A stretch of 64,000 nt of DNA from CAYLUN01 sp964386865. GTDB taxonomy: Bacteria; Verrucomicrobiota; Kiritimatiellia; RFP12; UBA1067. The notes beneath the pieces are model-generated. The model was given only the letters and a program-made list of their open reading frames with translations, had not been told where the DNA came from and searched no databases. The stretch is from NCBI GenBank assembly GCA_964386865.1, contig CAYLUN010000019.1:20015-84014 (forward strand), in the 5' to 3' direction. The translations under genes and the position numbers were made by a program. Positions 52,597 to 61,341 of the stretch are shown here, one piece after another; positions within the stretch are counted from its first letter, which is position 1, and every line of letters starts with the position of its first letter.

Positions 52597-54318
52597 ATGT
52601 CTGAGACCGTGACGCCGAGCGCGCCCGCCTACGACCCGCTGATCGACCTCGTGGTCAGCAACGGCATTATCGACCAGCAGCAGGCGGATGAGCTGCGCGA
52701 GGAGCATACGCGCACAGGCAAGCCGATCCGCGCGCTGATGATTGACATGGGGCACCTGACGGAGGATGAGCTGCTCGGCATGATGGCCGCGTATCAGGGG
52801 TGCGACGTGGTCGACTTGGGCGTGATGTCGCTGGACACGGATGTGATCCAGAGCATTCCCGGCAACGTGGCCCGCATGTACAACGTGGTTCCGATCCAGG
52901 CCACGGCGGGAACGATCACGCTGGCCGCCAGCGACCTGATCGACCCGCACGTCATGGACGAGCTGATGTTCGTGCTGACGAAGGACGTGCAGTTTGTGCT
53001 GGCGCGGGAAGAGGACGTGCGCACGCGCGTGACCGAGTATTACGGCGACGAGAGCGCCACGGTTGCGGACATGCTCAACAGCCTCGAGTCCGATCTGGCC
53101 CTCGACAAGTCGCTGAACGTCGACGAGACGCTCGACGAGAAGAGCCTTGAGTCTGCGGCGTCTGCCGCGCCGGTCATCCGGTTCGTGAACCTGGTGCTGT
53201 ACCAGGCGGTCAACGACCGCGCCTCGGATATCCACTTCGAGCCGTTTGAAAAAGACTTCAAGATCCGCTACCGCGTGGACGGCGCGCTCTATGAGATGGC
53301 GCCGCCGCCGCGGCGCTTGGCGCTGCCGATCATTTCGCGTATCAAGGTCATGTCGGGGCTGAACATCGCCGAGCGCCGTGTCCCGCAGGACGGGCGCATC
53401 TCGCTGACGGTGGCGGGGCGCATGATCGACCTCCGCGTGTCGTGCCTGCCGACGGCGCACGGCGAAAGCGTCGTGCTCCGCGTGCTGGACCGCAGCGTCG
53501 TCTCGCTGGACCTCGAGAACGTCGGGCTGCCCGAAGACGTTTACGAGCTGATCACGATGGACATCGAGAAGCCGAACGGCATTATCATCGTGACGGGGCC
53601 GACGGGGTCGGGCAAGACGACGACGCTCTACTCGTGCCTGAGGCGCATCAACACGATCGACACGAAGCTGCTCACGGCCGAGGAGCCGGTGGAGTATGAC
53701 ATCGACGGCATCGTGCAGGTGCAGATCAACCCCGGCGCGGGCAACACCTTCCCGAAGGTGCTGCGCGCGTTTCTGCGCCAAGACCCGGACATCATGATGA
53801 TCGGCGAAATCCGCGACTTGGAGACGGCGCAGATCGCGGTGCAGGCCTCGCTGACCGGCCATCTGGTTTTCAGCACGCTGCACACCAACGACTCGGCCGG
53901 CGCGGTGACGCGCCTGATCGACATGAACGTCGAGCCGTATCTGATCGCCTCGACCCTCGAGGCGGTGCTGGGGCAGCGCCTCGTGCGAACCATCTGCCTG
54001 AACTGCAAAGAGCCGTACATGCCGGACGACGACACGCTGCAGCGGCTGGACCTGAAGCGCGAGGGCGTGGGCGACCGTCCGTTCTTCTACGGCCGCGGGT
54101 GCTCCAAGTGCAACGGCACCGGCTACAAGGGGCGCAAAGGCGTGTTCGAGTACCTGCGCGTGAGCGACCCGGTTCGCGAGCTGATCAACGAGCGCCGCCC
54201 GACGCTGTTCATCCGCGAGCGCGCCCGCGAGCTCGGCATGCGGACCATGCGCGAAGACGCGATTCGCAATGTGCTCGACGGCTACACAACGGTGGACGAA
54301 ATCTTGCGCTACACGTAG
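52597..54318 (+). CDS. Type IV pilus assembly / type II secretion ATPase, PilB/GspE family (second copy)
   Basis: 573 residues, three bases after the pilT stop. N-terminal MshEN-like domain, then the ATPase core: Walker A GPTGSGKTT with K340, TAEEPVEYDIDG, Walker B MIGEIRDLET, TLHTNDSAGAVTR and a CLNC...CSKC zinc site. It is a paralogue of the gene at 49.8 kb, with the same architecture but clearly diverged sequence. The two motor ATPases may serve two different machines, such as pilus extension and pseudopilus/secretion, or a two-motor pilus. Neighbours give no pilin to decide. Confidence 0.93.
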   Translation: MSETVTPSAPAYDPLIDLVVSNGIIDQQQADELREEHTRTGKPIRALMIDMGHLTEDELLGMMAAYQGCDVVDLGVMSLDTDVIQSIPGNVARMYNVVPIQATAGTITLAASDLIDPHVMDELMFVLTKDVQFVLAREEDVRTRVTEYYGDESATVADMLNSLESDLALDKSLNVDETLDEKSLESAASAAPVIRFVNLVLYQAVNDRASDIHFEPFEKDFKIRYRVDGALYEMAPPPRRLALPIISRIKVMSGLNIAERRVPQDGRISLTVAGRMIDLRVSCLPTAHGESVVLRVLDRSVVSLDLENVGLPEDVYELITMDIEKPNGIIIVTGPTGSGKTTTLYSCLRRINTIDTKLLTAEEPVEYDIDGIVQVQINPGAGNTFPKVLRAFLRQDPDIMMIGEIRDLETAQIAVQASLTGHLVFSTLHTNDSAGAVTRLIDMNVEPYLIASTLEAVLGQRLVRTICLNCKEPYMPDDDTLQRLDLKREGVGDRPFFYGRGCSKCNGTGYKGRKGVFEYLRVSDPVRELINERRPTLFIRERARELGMRTMREDAIRNVLDGYTTVDEILRYT

Positions 54319-54360
54319 CGCGCGCGGGCCTTGCCCAGGCCCGCCAGGAGAGGTGCGACG

Positions 54361-55281
54361 ATGGAAAACGTGGTGATTATTGGAAGCGGGCCTGCGGGGC
54401 TGACCGCCGCCATCTATGCGGCGCGCGCGAACTTGAGCCCCGTCGTGATCGACGGCATGCAGCCCGGCGGCCAGCTGACGCAGACGACCGACGTGGAGAA
54501 CTTCCCGGGGTTTGAGCAGCCGGTCAGCGGGCTTGAGCTGGTGAGCACCATGCGCAAGCAGGCCCAGCGCTTCGGCGTGCGCTTTCAGATGGACGAGGTC
54601 GCGGCGTGCGATTTCTCGGGCGACCCCAAGAAGGTGTCGCTCATGCTGGGCGGCGACCTACTCGCGCGCACCGTCGTGATCGCGACGGGCGCGAGCGCCC
54701 GCTACCTGGGGCTGCCCTCCGAGCAGCAGCTCATAGGCAAAGGCGTGTCGGGGTGCGCCACCTGCGACGGCTCATTTTTCAAGGGGCAGCGGGTGGCCGT
54801 GATCGGCGGCGGCGACACCGCGATGGAGGACGCGCTCTACCTGTCGCGCCTGGCGAGCCACGTGACGGTCATTCACCGGCGCGACCAGTTCCGCGCCTCC
54901 AAGATCATGTCGGACCGGGTGCTGTCCGCGCCGAATATCGAGGTGGTCTGGAACGCCGTCGTCGAGGACGTGCTCGATGTCGCGAAGGGCGAGGTGACGG
55001 GGCTGCGCCTTAAGGATGTGAAGACCGGCGCGGTGACCGAGCGCGCCGTGCAGGGCGTTTTTGTGGCCATCGGGCATACGCCCAACACCGCGGCTTTTGC
55101 CGGGCAGGTCGAGTTGGATGCCGACGGCTACGTCGTCGCGAGCGACGCGCGCACGTCGGCCGCTGGCGTTTTCGCGGCCGGGGACGTTCAAGACCGGCAC
55201 TTCAAACAGGCTGTGACGGCGGCTGGCACTGGCTGCATGGCGGCCCTTCAGGCGGAGCGCTATTTGGCGGCTCACGGATGA
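54361..55281 (+). CDS. trxB: Thioredoxin-disulfide reductase
   Basis: 306 residues from the ATG at 54361, with AGGAGAGG upstream. The FAD motif GSGPAG (residues 8-13), GGQLTQTTDVENFPGF, redox-active C132-ATC135 in the NADPH domain, NADPH motif GGGDTAMEDA, HRRDQFRAS and the C-terminal GVFAAGDVQD are all diagnostic. It reduces thioredoxin with NADPH in the cytoplasm. It is followed by the ABC exporter gene after three bases, and probably shares its operon. Confidence 0.96.
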   Translation: MENVVIIGSGPAGLTAAIYAARANLSPVVIDGMQPGGQLTQTTDVENFPGFEQPVSGLELVSTMRKQAQRFGVRFQMDEVAACDFSGDPKKVSLMLGGDLLARTVVIATGASARYLGLPSEQQLIGKGVSGCATCDGSFFKGQRVAVIGGGDTAMEDALYLSRLASHVTVIHRRDQFRASKIMSDRVLSAPNIEVVWNAVVEDVLDVAKGEVTGLRLKDVKTGAVTERAVQGVFVAIGHTPNTAAFAGQVELDADGYVVASDARTSAAGVFAAGDVQDRHFKQAVTAAGTGCMAALQAERYLAAHG

Positions 55282-55284
55282 GAC

Positions 55285-57261
55285 ATGGCAGATTTTTTTG
55301 ACAGAGAGTATACCGCGAGAGAGGCCTACGGACGCCTGTACCAGTATGCGCGCAAGTATCGCGTGCGGCTGCTGATCGGCCTGATCGCGGGCTCGATAAC
55401 GGCGGGCTCGTGGGTGCCGATCTTTCAGGTTATCCAGCCCCTGCTCAAGCAGTTTCAGGCGGTCGGCGAGCAGCAGTACGCGAAGGCTGGCCCAGGCGCC
55501 GCCGAGGCGGCGAAGCCGGCGCGCCAGCCGTCCGTCATGAGCAGCAGCCTCAACGACCTTGTGAAGCTGGACGAGTCGGGCAAGCCGCTGCCGAAGCAGG
55601 CTGAGCTTCCGGACTGGCTGCTCAAGGTCGAGTCCTACGCCAACCGGGCGGGAGTCTCGTTTCGCGACGCCGAGGGCAACATGACGGGGCAGTTCCTGCT
55701 CATCGCGCTTGTTGCGGTGCCGCTTGTCTTGCTGGTCAAAGTGGTCACGATGTACATGAACCACTACTTCTTGCGCTGGACGGGCGCCCGGGTCGTCCAA
55801 GACTTTCGCATGGACCTGTTCCGCCACGTTCAGAAGCAGTCGCTCTTCTTCTTCGGGAAAACGGATGTCGGCCAGATTATGAGCCGGTGCACAAGCGATC
55901 CGCAGCAGGTCGATCAGGTGATCGCGCATACGCTCGCGGACCTGTGCCGCGCGCCGTTTGAGATTCTGGTCGCCATTGGGTTCGTGGTTTACTTCGCCAT
56001 CAAAAACGACATGATCGAAACGATGGCCCTCGTCCTTTTCGGGCTGCCGTTCTTTATCGTGCCGATGGCGGTCTTGGGCAACCAGGTGCGCCGGTGGTCG
56101 CGCAAAGCGCTGCACCGCATTTCGTTTATCGCCTCGAAGATGCACGAGAACCTCACCTGCATCCGCGTCGTCAAGGCCTATCACACGGAGGCCTTTGAGA
56201 TCGAGAAGTACCGCGAGGTCAACCAGTCGTACATCAAGAGCGTGCTGCGCGCGGTTCGGCTGGAGCTGCTGATCACTCCGTCCGTGGAAGGGACGGGCAT
56301 CCTGCTGATCTTCGTCTTTGTCGCATACTGTTTCATGCGCAAGATCGCCGTGCATGAGATCGCGCCGATGCTGGTGCCGTTCCTGGTGGCGTACCGGCCC
56401 ATCAAGCAGCTCGGCAAGGTGCAGGCTCAGATCGAGCGCGGGCGTGCGGCGCTGGCCCGCATCTTCTCGCTGCTCGACATGGACATGAGCCTGCCGGAGG
56501 CCGCGCATCCGGTGCGCAAGGCCGACTTCATCGACCGCGTGCGCTTCGACCGTGTCTGCTTCGGCTATCAGGCGGGCTCCGAGCTGACGATCAAGGACGT
56601 GTCCTTCGATATCCCGCGAGGCTCGCTGGTCGCCGTGGTGGGCGGAACCGGCTCCGGCAAGACCACGCTGGCCAACCTGCTGGCCCGCTTCTACGACCCG
56701 CTGTCCGGCGCCGTGACCATGGACGGCCTCGACTTGCGGCAGATGGAGATGGGCGACTTGCGCAGCTTGATTGGCGTGGTGACTCAGGAGACCGTGCTCT
56801 TCAACGACACGATCGCGAGCAACATCGCGTACGGCACGCCTGCGGCCACGCGCGAGCAGATCGAGGCCGCCGCCAAGCTGGCTAACGCGCATGACTTTAT
56901 CGCGGCCCAGCCCGATGGCTACGCGCGGGTCGTGGGCGAGAAGGGGTTCGCGCTGAGCGGCGGCGAGCGGCAGCGTGTCGCGATCGCCCGGGCGATTCTT
57001 AAGAACCCTCAGATCCTGATTCTCGACGAGGCGACGAATGCCCTCGACACGGTCACGGAGCGGCTCGTCCAGGACGCGATCAACCGGCTGATGGCGAACC
57101 GGACGACCTTCGCGATCGCGCACCGGCTAAGCACAATCCGCCGCGCGGATCTGATTCTGGTCGTCGAGAAAGGCGTCATCGTCGAGCGCGGCACGCACGA
57201 GGAGCTCTACGCGAAAGACGGCGTCTACCGCAGGCTCTGCGATATGCAGATGATGGACTGA
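55285..57261 (+). CDS. ABC exporter, MsbA-like, fused transmembrane and ATPase domains
   Basis: 658 residues. The N-terminal membrane domain has six hydrophobic segments (first at ~30-45) and a long hydrophilic loop after the first. The nucleotide-binding domain carries Walker A GGTGSGKTT (K459), Q-loop GVVTQETVLF, signature LSGGERQR (558-565), Walker B ILILDEAT, and H-loop AIAHRLSTI. Half-size exporters of this type work as homodimers; MsbA flips lipid A or other lipids, while others export drugs or glycolipids. The MurJ-type flippase gene next to it favours an envelope lipid role, but the substrate is not determined. Confidence 0.9.
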   Translation: MADFFDREYTAREAYGRLYQYARKYRVRLLIGLIAGSITAGSWVPIFQVIQPLLKQFQAVGEQQYAKAGPGAAEAAKPARQPSVMSSSLNDLVKLDESGKPLPKQAELPDWLLKVESYANRAGVSFRDAEGNMTGQFLLIALVAVPLVLLVKVVTMYMNHYFLRWTGARVVQDFRMDLFRHVQKQSLFFFGKTDVGQIMSRCTSDPQQVDQVIAHTLADLCRAPFEILVAIGFVVYFAIKNDMIETMALVLFGLPFFIVPMAVLGNQVRRWSRKALHRISFIASKMHENLTCIRVVKAYHTEAFEIEKYREVNQSYIKSVLRAVRLELLITPSVEGTGILLIFVFVAYCFMRKIAVHEIAPMLVPFLVAYRPIKQLGKVQAQIERGRAALARIFSLLDMDMSLPEAAHPVRKADFIDRVRFDRVCFGYQAGSELTIKDVSFDIPRGSLVAVVGGTGSGKTTLANLLARFYDPLSGAVTMDGLDLRQMEMGDLRSLIGVVTQETVLFNDTIASNIAYGTPAATREQIEAAAKLANAHDFIAAQPDGYARVVGEKGFALSGGERQRVAIARAILKNPQILILDEATNALDTVTERLVQDAINRLMANRTTFAIAHRLSTIRRADLILVVEKGVIVERGTHEELYAKDGVYRRLCDMQMMD

Positions 57262-57332
57262 CGCGCCGGCATTCGGGGCGGCAGGGGGGGCGCCTGCTCG
57301 GCGGCGCAGCGGACTCACACCAGGGGGGGCGT

Positions 57333-58949
57333 ATGGGGGAACATAAGCCGAGTCTCGAAAAGCGCATTTTCAAGGCGAGCTTTTTCATTCTGATTGCGCA
57401 CGCGCTGTTCAAGCTGGCCGGTCTCATTCAGGCTGTCGTCATGGGCCGGTTCCTGCCGCCGGAGGCCTTCGACATCGTCTACGTGATCGCGTTCGAGGGG
57501 TGCGTTTACATGTTCTTCCTGATCGGGGAAGAGGTCTTGGGCCCCGCCTTCCTGCCGGTCTTTATGCGCGAGCTGGACACGAAGTCCGAAAGCAGCGCGT
57601 GGCAGTTTGCGAACACGGTGCTGACGGTTCAGTTCGTTCTGCTTGCTGGGCTGGCTGCCACGCTCTGCGTTGATCCGCACGCGGTGGTCAGGCTCCTGAC
57701 CCAGTGGAGCGCCGACGCCTCGTCGGAGAAGTACGAGCTGGCCGCGCGCAGCGTTCGAACGCTGGCGCCGGCGGTGGTGGGGCTTTCGCTGGGCTCGACA
57801 ACCTACGTGCTTCTGAACGGGTACAAGCGGTTCTTCCTGGCGGCCTTTGGCGATGCGGTGTGGAAGTTCTGCGCCGTCCTTTTTCTCGTCGCCGGAACGC
57901 TCCTGTCGCGGGATGGCGCGCAGATGCTGATCTGGGGGCTCGTGGCGGGCTCGGCCTGCAAAGTGGTGACGCACCTGTTCGGCCTGCGCGACAAGCTGAT
58001 CCACTTCCGGCCGGCGCTGGCGCTCTCCCATCCGGCGATCAAATGCTTCTGCCTGCTGGCGATTCCGCTGGTCGCCGGCATCCTGATCGCGAAAGTGCGT
58101 GACCGGGTGAACGACGTCTACGTCTTGAGCGCCGTGGATAAGTCGGGGCTTATGCAGGCCAACTCGATGGGGCGCAAGCTGCAGAGCACCTTGCTCTATC
58201 TGGTGCCCTATACGCTGTCGATCGCCGTGTTCCCGTTTTTCTGCGAGCTGGTCGACAAGAAGGACAACGACAAGCTGGGGCGGCTGGTGACCAGCCTCGG
58301 CCGCATGCTCCTGTCGGTTTTCGTTCCTTTCGCCGTGTTTGTGGCGGTCGTTGCGGTGCCGATCACGTCGCTGATATTCAAGGGCGGCTACTTCGACGCT
58401 GTGGCCGTGCAGCGGACGGCGGTGTCGCTCTCGTTTTACACGTTTGTGCTGCCCGCTGCTGCGATTGAGATGCTGGTGATGCAGGCCTTCTTCGCGAACC
58501 GCCGGATGGTTTCGGTGACGGTGATCGGCGTGCTCTTTTCGGCGCTCAGCATCCTGATCAGCTGGGTCGGGCTCGAGGTGTGCGGCGGCCACGAGCTGGT
58601 CCTGCTGGCATTCATCGCGGGTGGGTTCACGGTGTCCCGGACGCTCAAGTGCTTCACGCTCGTGCACCTGCTGAAGATGAACGCGCCGGTCTTCCCGCTC
58701 GGCGAGACGGCGGCGTATACGGTGCGCGTCACGCTGGCGGCGGGCCTGGCGGCCGGCGCCGCGTGGCTCGTCCTGCATCAGGTGGGCGCGGTCGCCGGGC
58801 TCAGCGGACGGCTCGGCGACCTGCTCAAGCTGGGCCTCTCCGGCGCGTGCTTCGGCGGCGTGTATGTGGTCGCGGCCTATGCGCTGCACATCCGCGAAAT
58901 GCGCGAGCTGTTCGCGCTGGCGCTCCAGAAATTGCGCAAACGGGCTTGA
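57333..58949 (+). CDS. murJ: MurJ/MviN-type lipid II flippase family membrane protein
   Basis: 538 residues with about 13-14 hydrophobic segments and little else, typical of the MOP superfamily. Conserved-looking MurJ features are the N-terminal FKLAGLIQAVVMGRFLP, EEVLGPAFLPVFMREL, and the central VRDRVNDVYVLSAVDKSGLMQANSMGRKLQSTLLYLVPYTLSIAVFPFF. MurJ moves lipid-linked peptidoglycan precursor across the inner membrane. The related polysaccharide flippases (Wzx) are an alternative, although EVLGPAFLPVF favours MurJ. A G-rich stretch precedes the ATG. Confidence 0.85.
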   Translation: MGEHKPSLEKRIFKASFFILIAHALFKLAGLIQAVVMGRFLPPEAFDIVYVIAFEGCVYMFFLIGEEVLGPAFLPVFMRELDTKSESSAWQFANTVLTVQFVLLAGLAATLCVDPHAVVRLLTQWSADASSEKYELAARSVRTLAPAVVGLSLGSTTYVLLNGYKRFFLAAFGDAVWKFCAVLFLVAGTLLSRDGAQMLIWGLVAGSACKVVTHLFGLRDKLIHFRPALALSHPAIKCFCLLAIPLVAGILIAKVRDRVNDVYVLSAVDKSGLMQANSMGRKLQSTLLYLVPYTLSIAVFPFFCELVDKKDNDKLGRLVTSLGRMLLSVFVPFAVFVAVVAVPITSLIFKGGYFDAVAVQRTAVSLSFYTFVLPAAAIEMLVMQAFFANRRMVSVTVIGVLFSALSILISWVGLEVCGGHELVLLAFIAGGFTVSRTLKCFTLVHLLKMNAPVFPLGETAAYTVRVTLAAGLAAGAAWLVLHQVGAVAGLSGRLGDLLKLGLSGACFGGVYVVAAYALHIREMRELFALALQKLRKRA

Positions 58950-59039
58950 GGGAACCGCGGCGTTTGGTTAAACTCCCCTCGCTTTATCGGCACCGGATGG
59001 TGAGGGCGTTTTTACGAAGCAGCTTAAGGAGTAGACAGT

Positions 59040-59357
59040 ATGGGCATGTTGGATCAAATGAAGCAGGCGATGCAGATGCGCAAAGAGGCCAAGCGCATCC
59101 AGACGGAGATCGAAAAGATCACCTGCGAGTACGCGAACGGCGGCATCACCTGCGTGGCGAGGGGTGACTTCACCATCGTCTCGATCAAGGTGACGCAAGA
59201 GGCTCTCAAAGAGGTGCTCGCTGGCAAGCCGGAGCGTTTCGAGACGATGCTGAACAACGTCGTCAACGGCGCGCTGAAGAACGTCAAGAAGCAGACGCAG
59301 GAAGCCATGGCCAAGATGATGCAGGGCTCCGGCATGGGAGACATGTTCGGAGGCTAA
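59040..59357 (+). CDS. ybaB: Nucleoid-associated protein, YbaB/EbfC family
   Basis: 105 residues, with AAGGAG upstream. MGMLDQMKQAMQMRKEAKRIQTEIEKI gives the long N-terminal helix; GGITCVARGDFTIVSIKV is the beta-sheet and ALKEVL...MLNNVVNGALKNVKKQTQEAMAKMMQG the C-terminal helices. It is a dimeric DNA-binding protein, usually encoded next to recR as here, with 6 bases between the genes. Confidence 0.95.
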   Translation: MGMLDQMKQAMQMRKEAKRIQTEIEKITCEYANGGITCVARGDFTIVSIKVTQEALKEVLAGKPERFETMLNNVVNGALKNVKKQTQEAMAKMMQGSGMGDMFGG

Positions 59358-59363
59358 GAACCC

Positions 59364-59963
59364 GTGATCACGCCGATCGACAATCTGATCCGGGCGCTCG
59401 CCAAACTGCCGGGGCTCGGGAAGCGGTCGGCGGAGCGTGCCGCGCTGGCGCTCGTGCGCAAGCCGGACCTTTTGCTCGACGTGCTGGTCGCCGCGCTGCA
59501 GGAGGCCCGCGACACGGTGTGCTGCTGCCCGGTGTGCGGGGGCTTCACGTCCAAGGACAAGACGCCCTGCAAGCTCTGCGCCGACACCGCCCGCGACGAC
59601 GGTCTGCTCTGCGTGGTTGAGGAGCCGTCGGACATTTACTCGATCGAGCGCTCCGGCGGCTTCAGCGGGCGCTATCACGCGCTGTTGGGCAAACTCTCGC
59701 CGGCCCGCCAGACCGGCCCCGCCGAGCTGCGGCTGCGCTCGCTGGCCGAGCGTGTCGCGCGCGGAGGCGTGCGGGAGGTGCTGCTGGCGCTCAGCACCGA
59801 CATGGAGGGCGACGCCACGGCTGGCTACATCGGCGAGCTGCTGAAGCCGCACGGGGTGCGCGTCACGCGGCTGGCTTTCGGGCTGCCGGCCGACAGCGGC
59901 GTCGGCTACTCGGACCCCCTCACACTCAAACGCGCCATCAGTGGGCGCGTCGCCTGCGACTGA
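59364..59963 (+). CDS. recR: Recombination protein RecR
   Basis: 199 residues from a GTG start. The N-terminal helix-hairpin-helix (LAKLPGLGKRSAERAAL) is followed by the four-cysteine zinc finger (CCPVCGGFTSKDKTPCKLC), the Toprim domain (LLCVVEEPSDIYSIERSGGFSGRYHALLGKLSP) and the C-terminal Walker-like segment (LLALSTDMEGDATAGYI; RLAFGLPADSGVGYSDPLTL). It acts with RecO/RecF in RecA loading at gaps. Complete and normal in length. Confidence 0.97.
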   Translation: MITPIDNLIRALAKLPGLGKRSAERAALALVRKPDLLLDVLVAALQEARDTVCCCPVCGGFTSKDKTPCKLCADTARDDGLLCVVEEPSDIYSIERSGGFSGRYHALLGKLSPARQTGPAELRLRSLAERVARGGVREVLLALSTDMEGDATAGYIGELLKPHGVRVTRLAFGLPADSGVGYSDPLTLKRAISGRVACD

Positions 59964-60002
59964 TCGCGCCCGGCGCGTCGCGCGAGAGTCCGCAATGCGC
60001 GT

Positions 60003-60031
60003 TTGCCGATCATCGAGGCGAATGGTATAGT
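60003..60031 (+). promoter_or_regulatory. Putative sigma70-type promoter for ahbC
   Basis: TTGCCG (60003-60008), a 17-base spacer, then TATAGT (60026-60031), about 50 bases before the ahbC ATG. Confidence 0.55.
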
Positions 60032-60043
60032 TAATGTTTTTCG

Positions 60044-60079
60044 AAAGGGGGATGGCGGCCGCAGGCCGCACTCACAGAT
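60044..60079 (+). promoter_or_regulatory. Leader hairpin between SD-like sequence and ahbC start
   Basis: An SD-like AAAGGGGG (60044-60051) lies 28 bases before the ATG, too far on its own. A perfect stem GCGGCC-GCA-GGCCGC (60055-60069) sits between them and would bring the two closer when folded. Possibly structural control of translation. Confidence 0.35.
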
Positions 60080-61267
60080 ATGATCGGCATTTCCAAACTC
60101 TACCTCGGCCAAGTCGAAGTCTCCGACCCGCTGCGCTACGGGCGCCGCTCGGCCCATCTGCCCAGCCACCTGCTCCAGTTCTCGGAGGACAAGAAGCCGG
60201 TGGTCGTCTGGAACGTGACCTCGCGCTGCAACCTCTCCTGCACGCACTGCTACGCCGCCACGCAGGGCCGGCCCGACGAGCTCAGCACGAGCGAGGCGCT
60301 CGCGGTCATCGACGACCTCGCCGCGTTCGGCTGCCCCGTGCTGCTTTTCTCGGGCGGCGAGCCCTTCGTGCGGCCGGACATCCTGACGCTGGCCCGCGCC
60401 GCCGCCGCCAAAGGCCTGCGCGTGGTGTTTTCGACCAACGGCACGCTGATCGATGCGGCCGTGGCCGCTGAGATCAAGGCCATCGGCGTCTCGTACGCGG
60501 GCATCAGCATCGACGGCATGGAGGCGGTCCACGACCGGTTCCGGGCCTGCGCGGGCGCGTTTCAGCGCTCGCTGGCCGGCATCCGCAACTGCCGCGAGGC
60601 CGGCGTCAAGGTCGGCCTGCGCGTGACGATGACCAAGGATAACGTGGGTGAGATCCCGGCCATTTTCGACCTCTTAGAGGCTGAGCGCATCCCGCGCATC
60701 TGCCTCTACCACCTGGTCTACTGCGGTCGCGGCGCGGAGATCGCGGGCCACGATCTGCCGCCCGAGCAGAGGCGGGCGACGCTCGACCTGATCATCGAGC
60801 GGACGGCGCGCCTGCACGCCCGCGGCCAGCCGGTGGAGGTGCTGACGGTCGACAACCACTGCGACGGGCCTTACCTTTACTTGCGCATGACGCGCGAGGG
60901 CCATCCGCGAGCGGAAGACGTGATGACGCTCCTGCGCATGAACGGCGGCAACAGCACGGGCCACGGCATCGGCTGCATCAGTTGGGACGGCACCGTCTAC
61001 CCCGACCAGTTCTGGCGCAACAAGCCGGTCGGCAGCGTGCGCGAGAAACCCTTCAGCGCGATCTGGGGCAAGCCGGAGCCGGGCAGCCTGCTCGACCTCC
61101 TGCGCCGCAAGAAGCAGCTCGTCACCGGACGCTGCGTCACCTGCCGCTTTCTCGACGTGTGCGGCGGCAATTTCCGCGCCCGCGCCGAAGCCGCCACCGG
61201 CGACCTCTGGGGCGTTGACCCCGCATGCTATCTGACGGACGACGAGATCAGGCCTGCAGGCCGGTAG
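60080..61267 (+). CDS. ahbC: 12,18-didecarboxysiroheme deacetylase AhbC (radical SAM)
   Basis: 395 residues. The opening MIGISKLYLGQVEVSDPLRYG and LPSHLLQFSEDKKPVVVWN are characteristic of AhbC/NirJ proteins. The radical SAM cluster motif is C50-NLSC54-THC57, with LFSGGEPF and the GISIDGMEAVHDRFR segment. A C-terminal SPASM/Twitch-like cysteine set (CVTCRFLDVCGGNFRARAEAATGD...DPACY) would bind an auxiliary FeS cluster. AhbC removes two acetate side chains to make iron-coproporphyrin III in the siroheme-dependent haem pathway of anaerobes. NirJ (haem d1 synthesis) is the close alternative, but pairing with an AhbD-like gene argues for haem b. Confidence 0.88.
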   Translation: MIGISKLYLGQVEVSDPLRYGRRSAHLPSHLLQFSEDKKPVVVWNVTSRCNLSCTHCYAATQGRPDELSTSEALAVIDDLAAFGCPVLLFSGGEPFVRPDILTLARAAAAKGLRVVFSTNGTLIDAAVAAEIKAIGVSYAGISIDGMEAVHDRFRACAGAFQRSLAGIRNCREAGVKVGLRVTMTKDNVGEIPAIFDLLEAERIPRICLYHLVYCGRGAEIAGHDLPPEQRRATLDLIIERTARLHARGQPVEVLTVDNHCDGPYLYLRMTREGHPRAEDVMTLLRMNGGNSTGHGIGCISWDGTVYPDQFWRNKPVGSVREKPFSAIWGKPEPGSLLDLLRRKKQLVTGRCVTCRFLDVCGGNFRARAEAATGDLWGVDPACYLTDDEIRPAGR

Positions 61268-61341
61268 CGGCGCGAGCGCCGATGCTGCGGGATGCCGTTT
61301 GCGCTACGCTGGCTGCCACTTGGCGGGGAGCTGAAAACGAG

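Noticed and set aside
54772..57123. 783-codon open frame on the minus strand
   Set aside because: Antisense of trxB and the ABC exporter, both of which have all diagnostic motifs on the plus strand.
57315..58889. 524-codon open frame on the minus strand
   Set aside because: Antisense of the MurJ-type gene; the plus-strand product has clear membrane segments and the antisense product is a charged low-complexity string.
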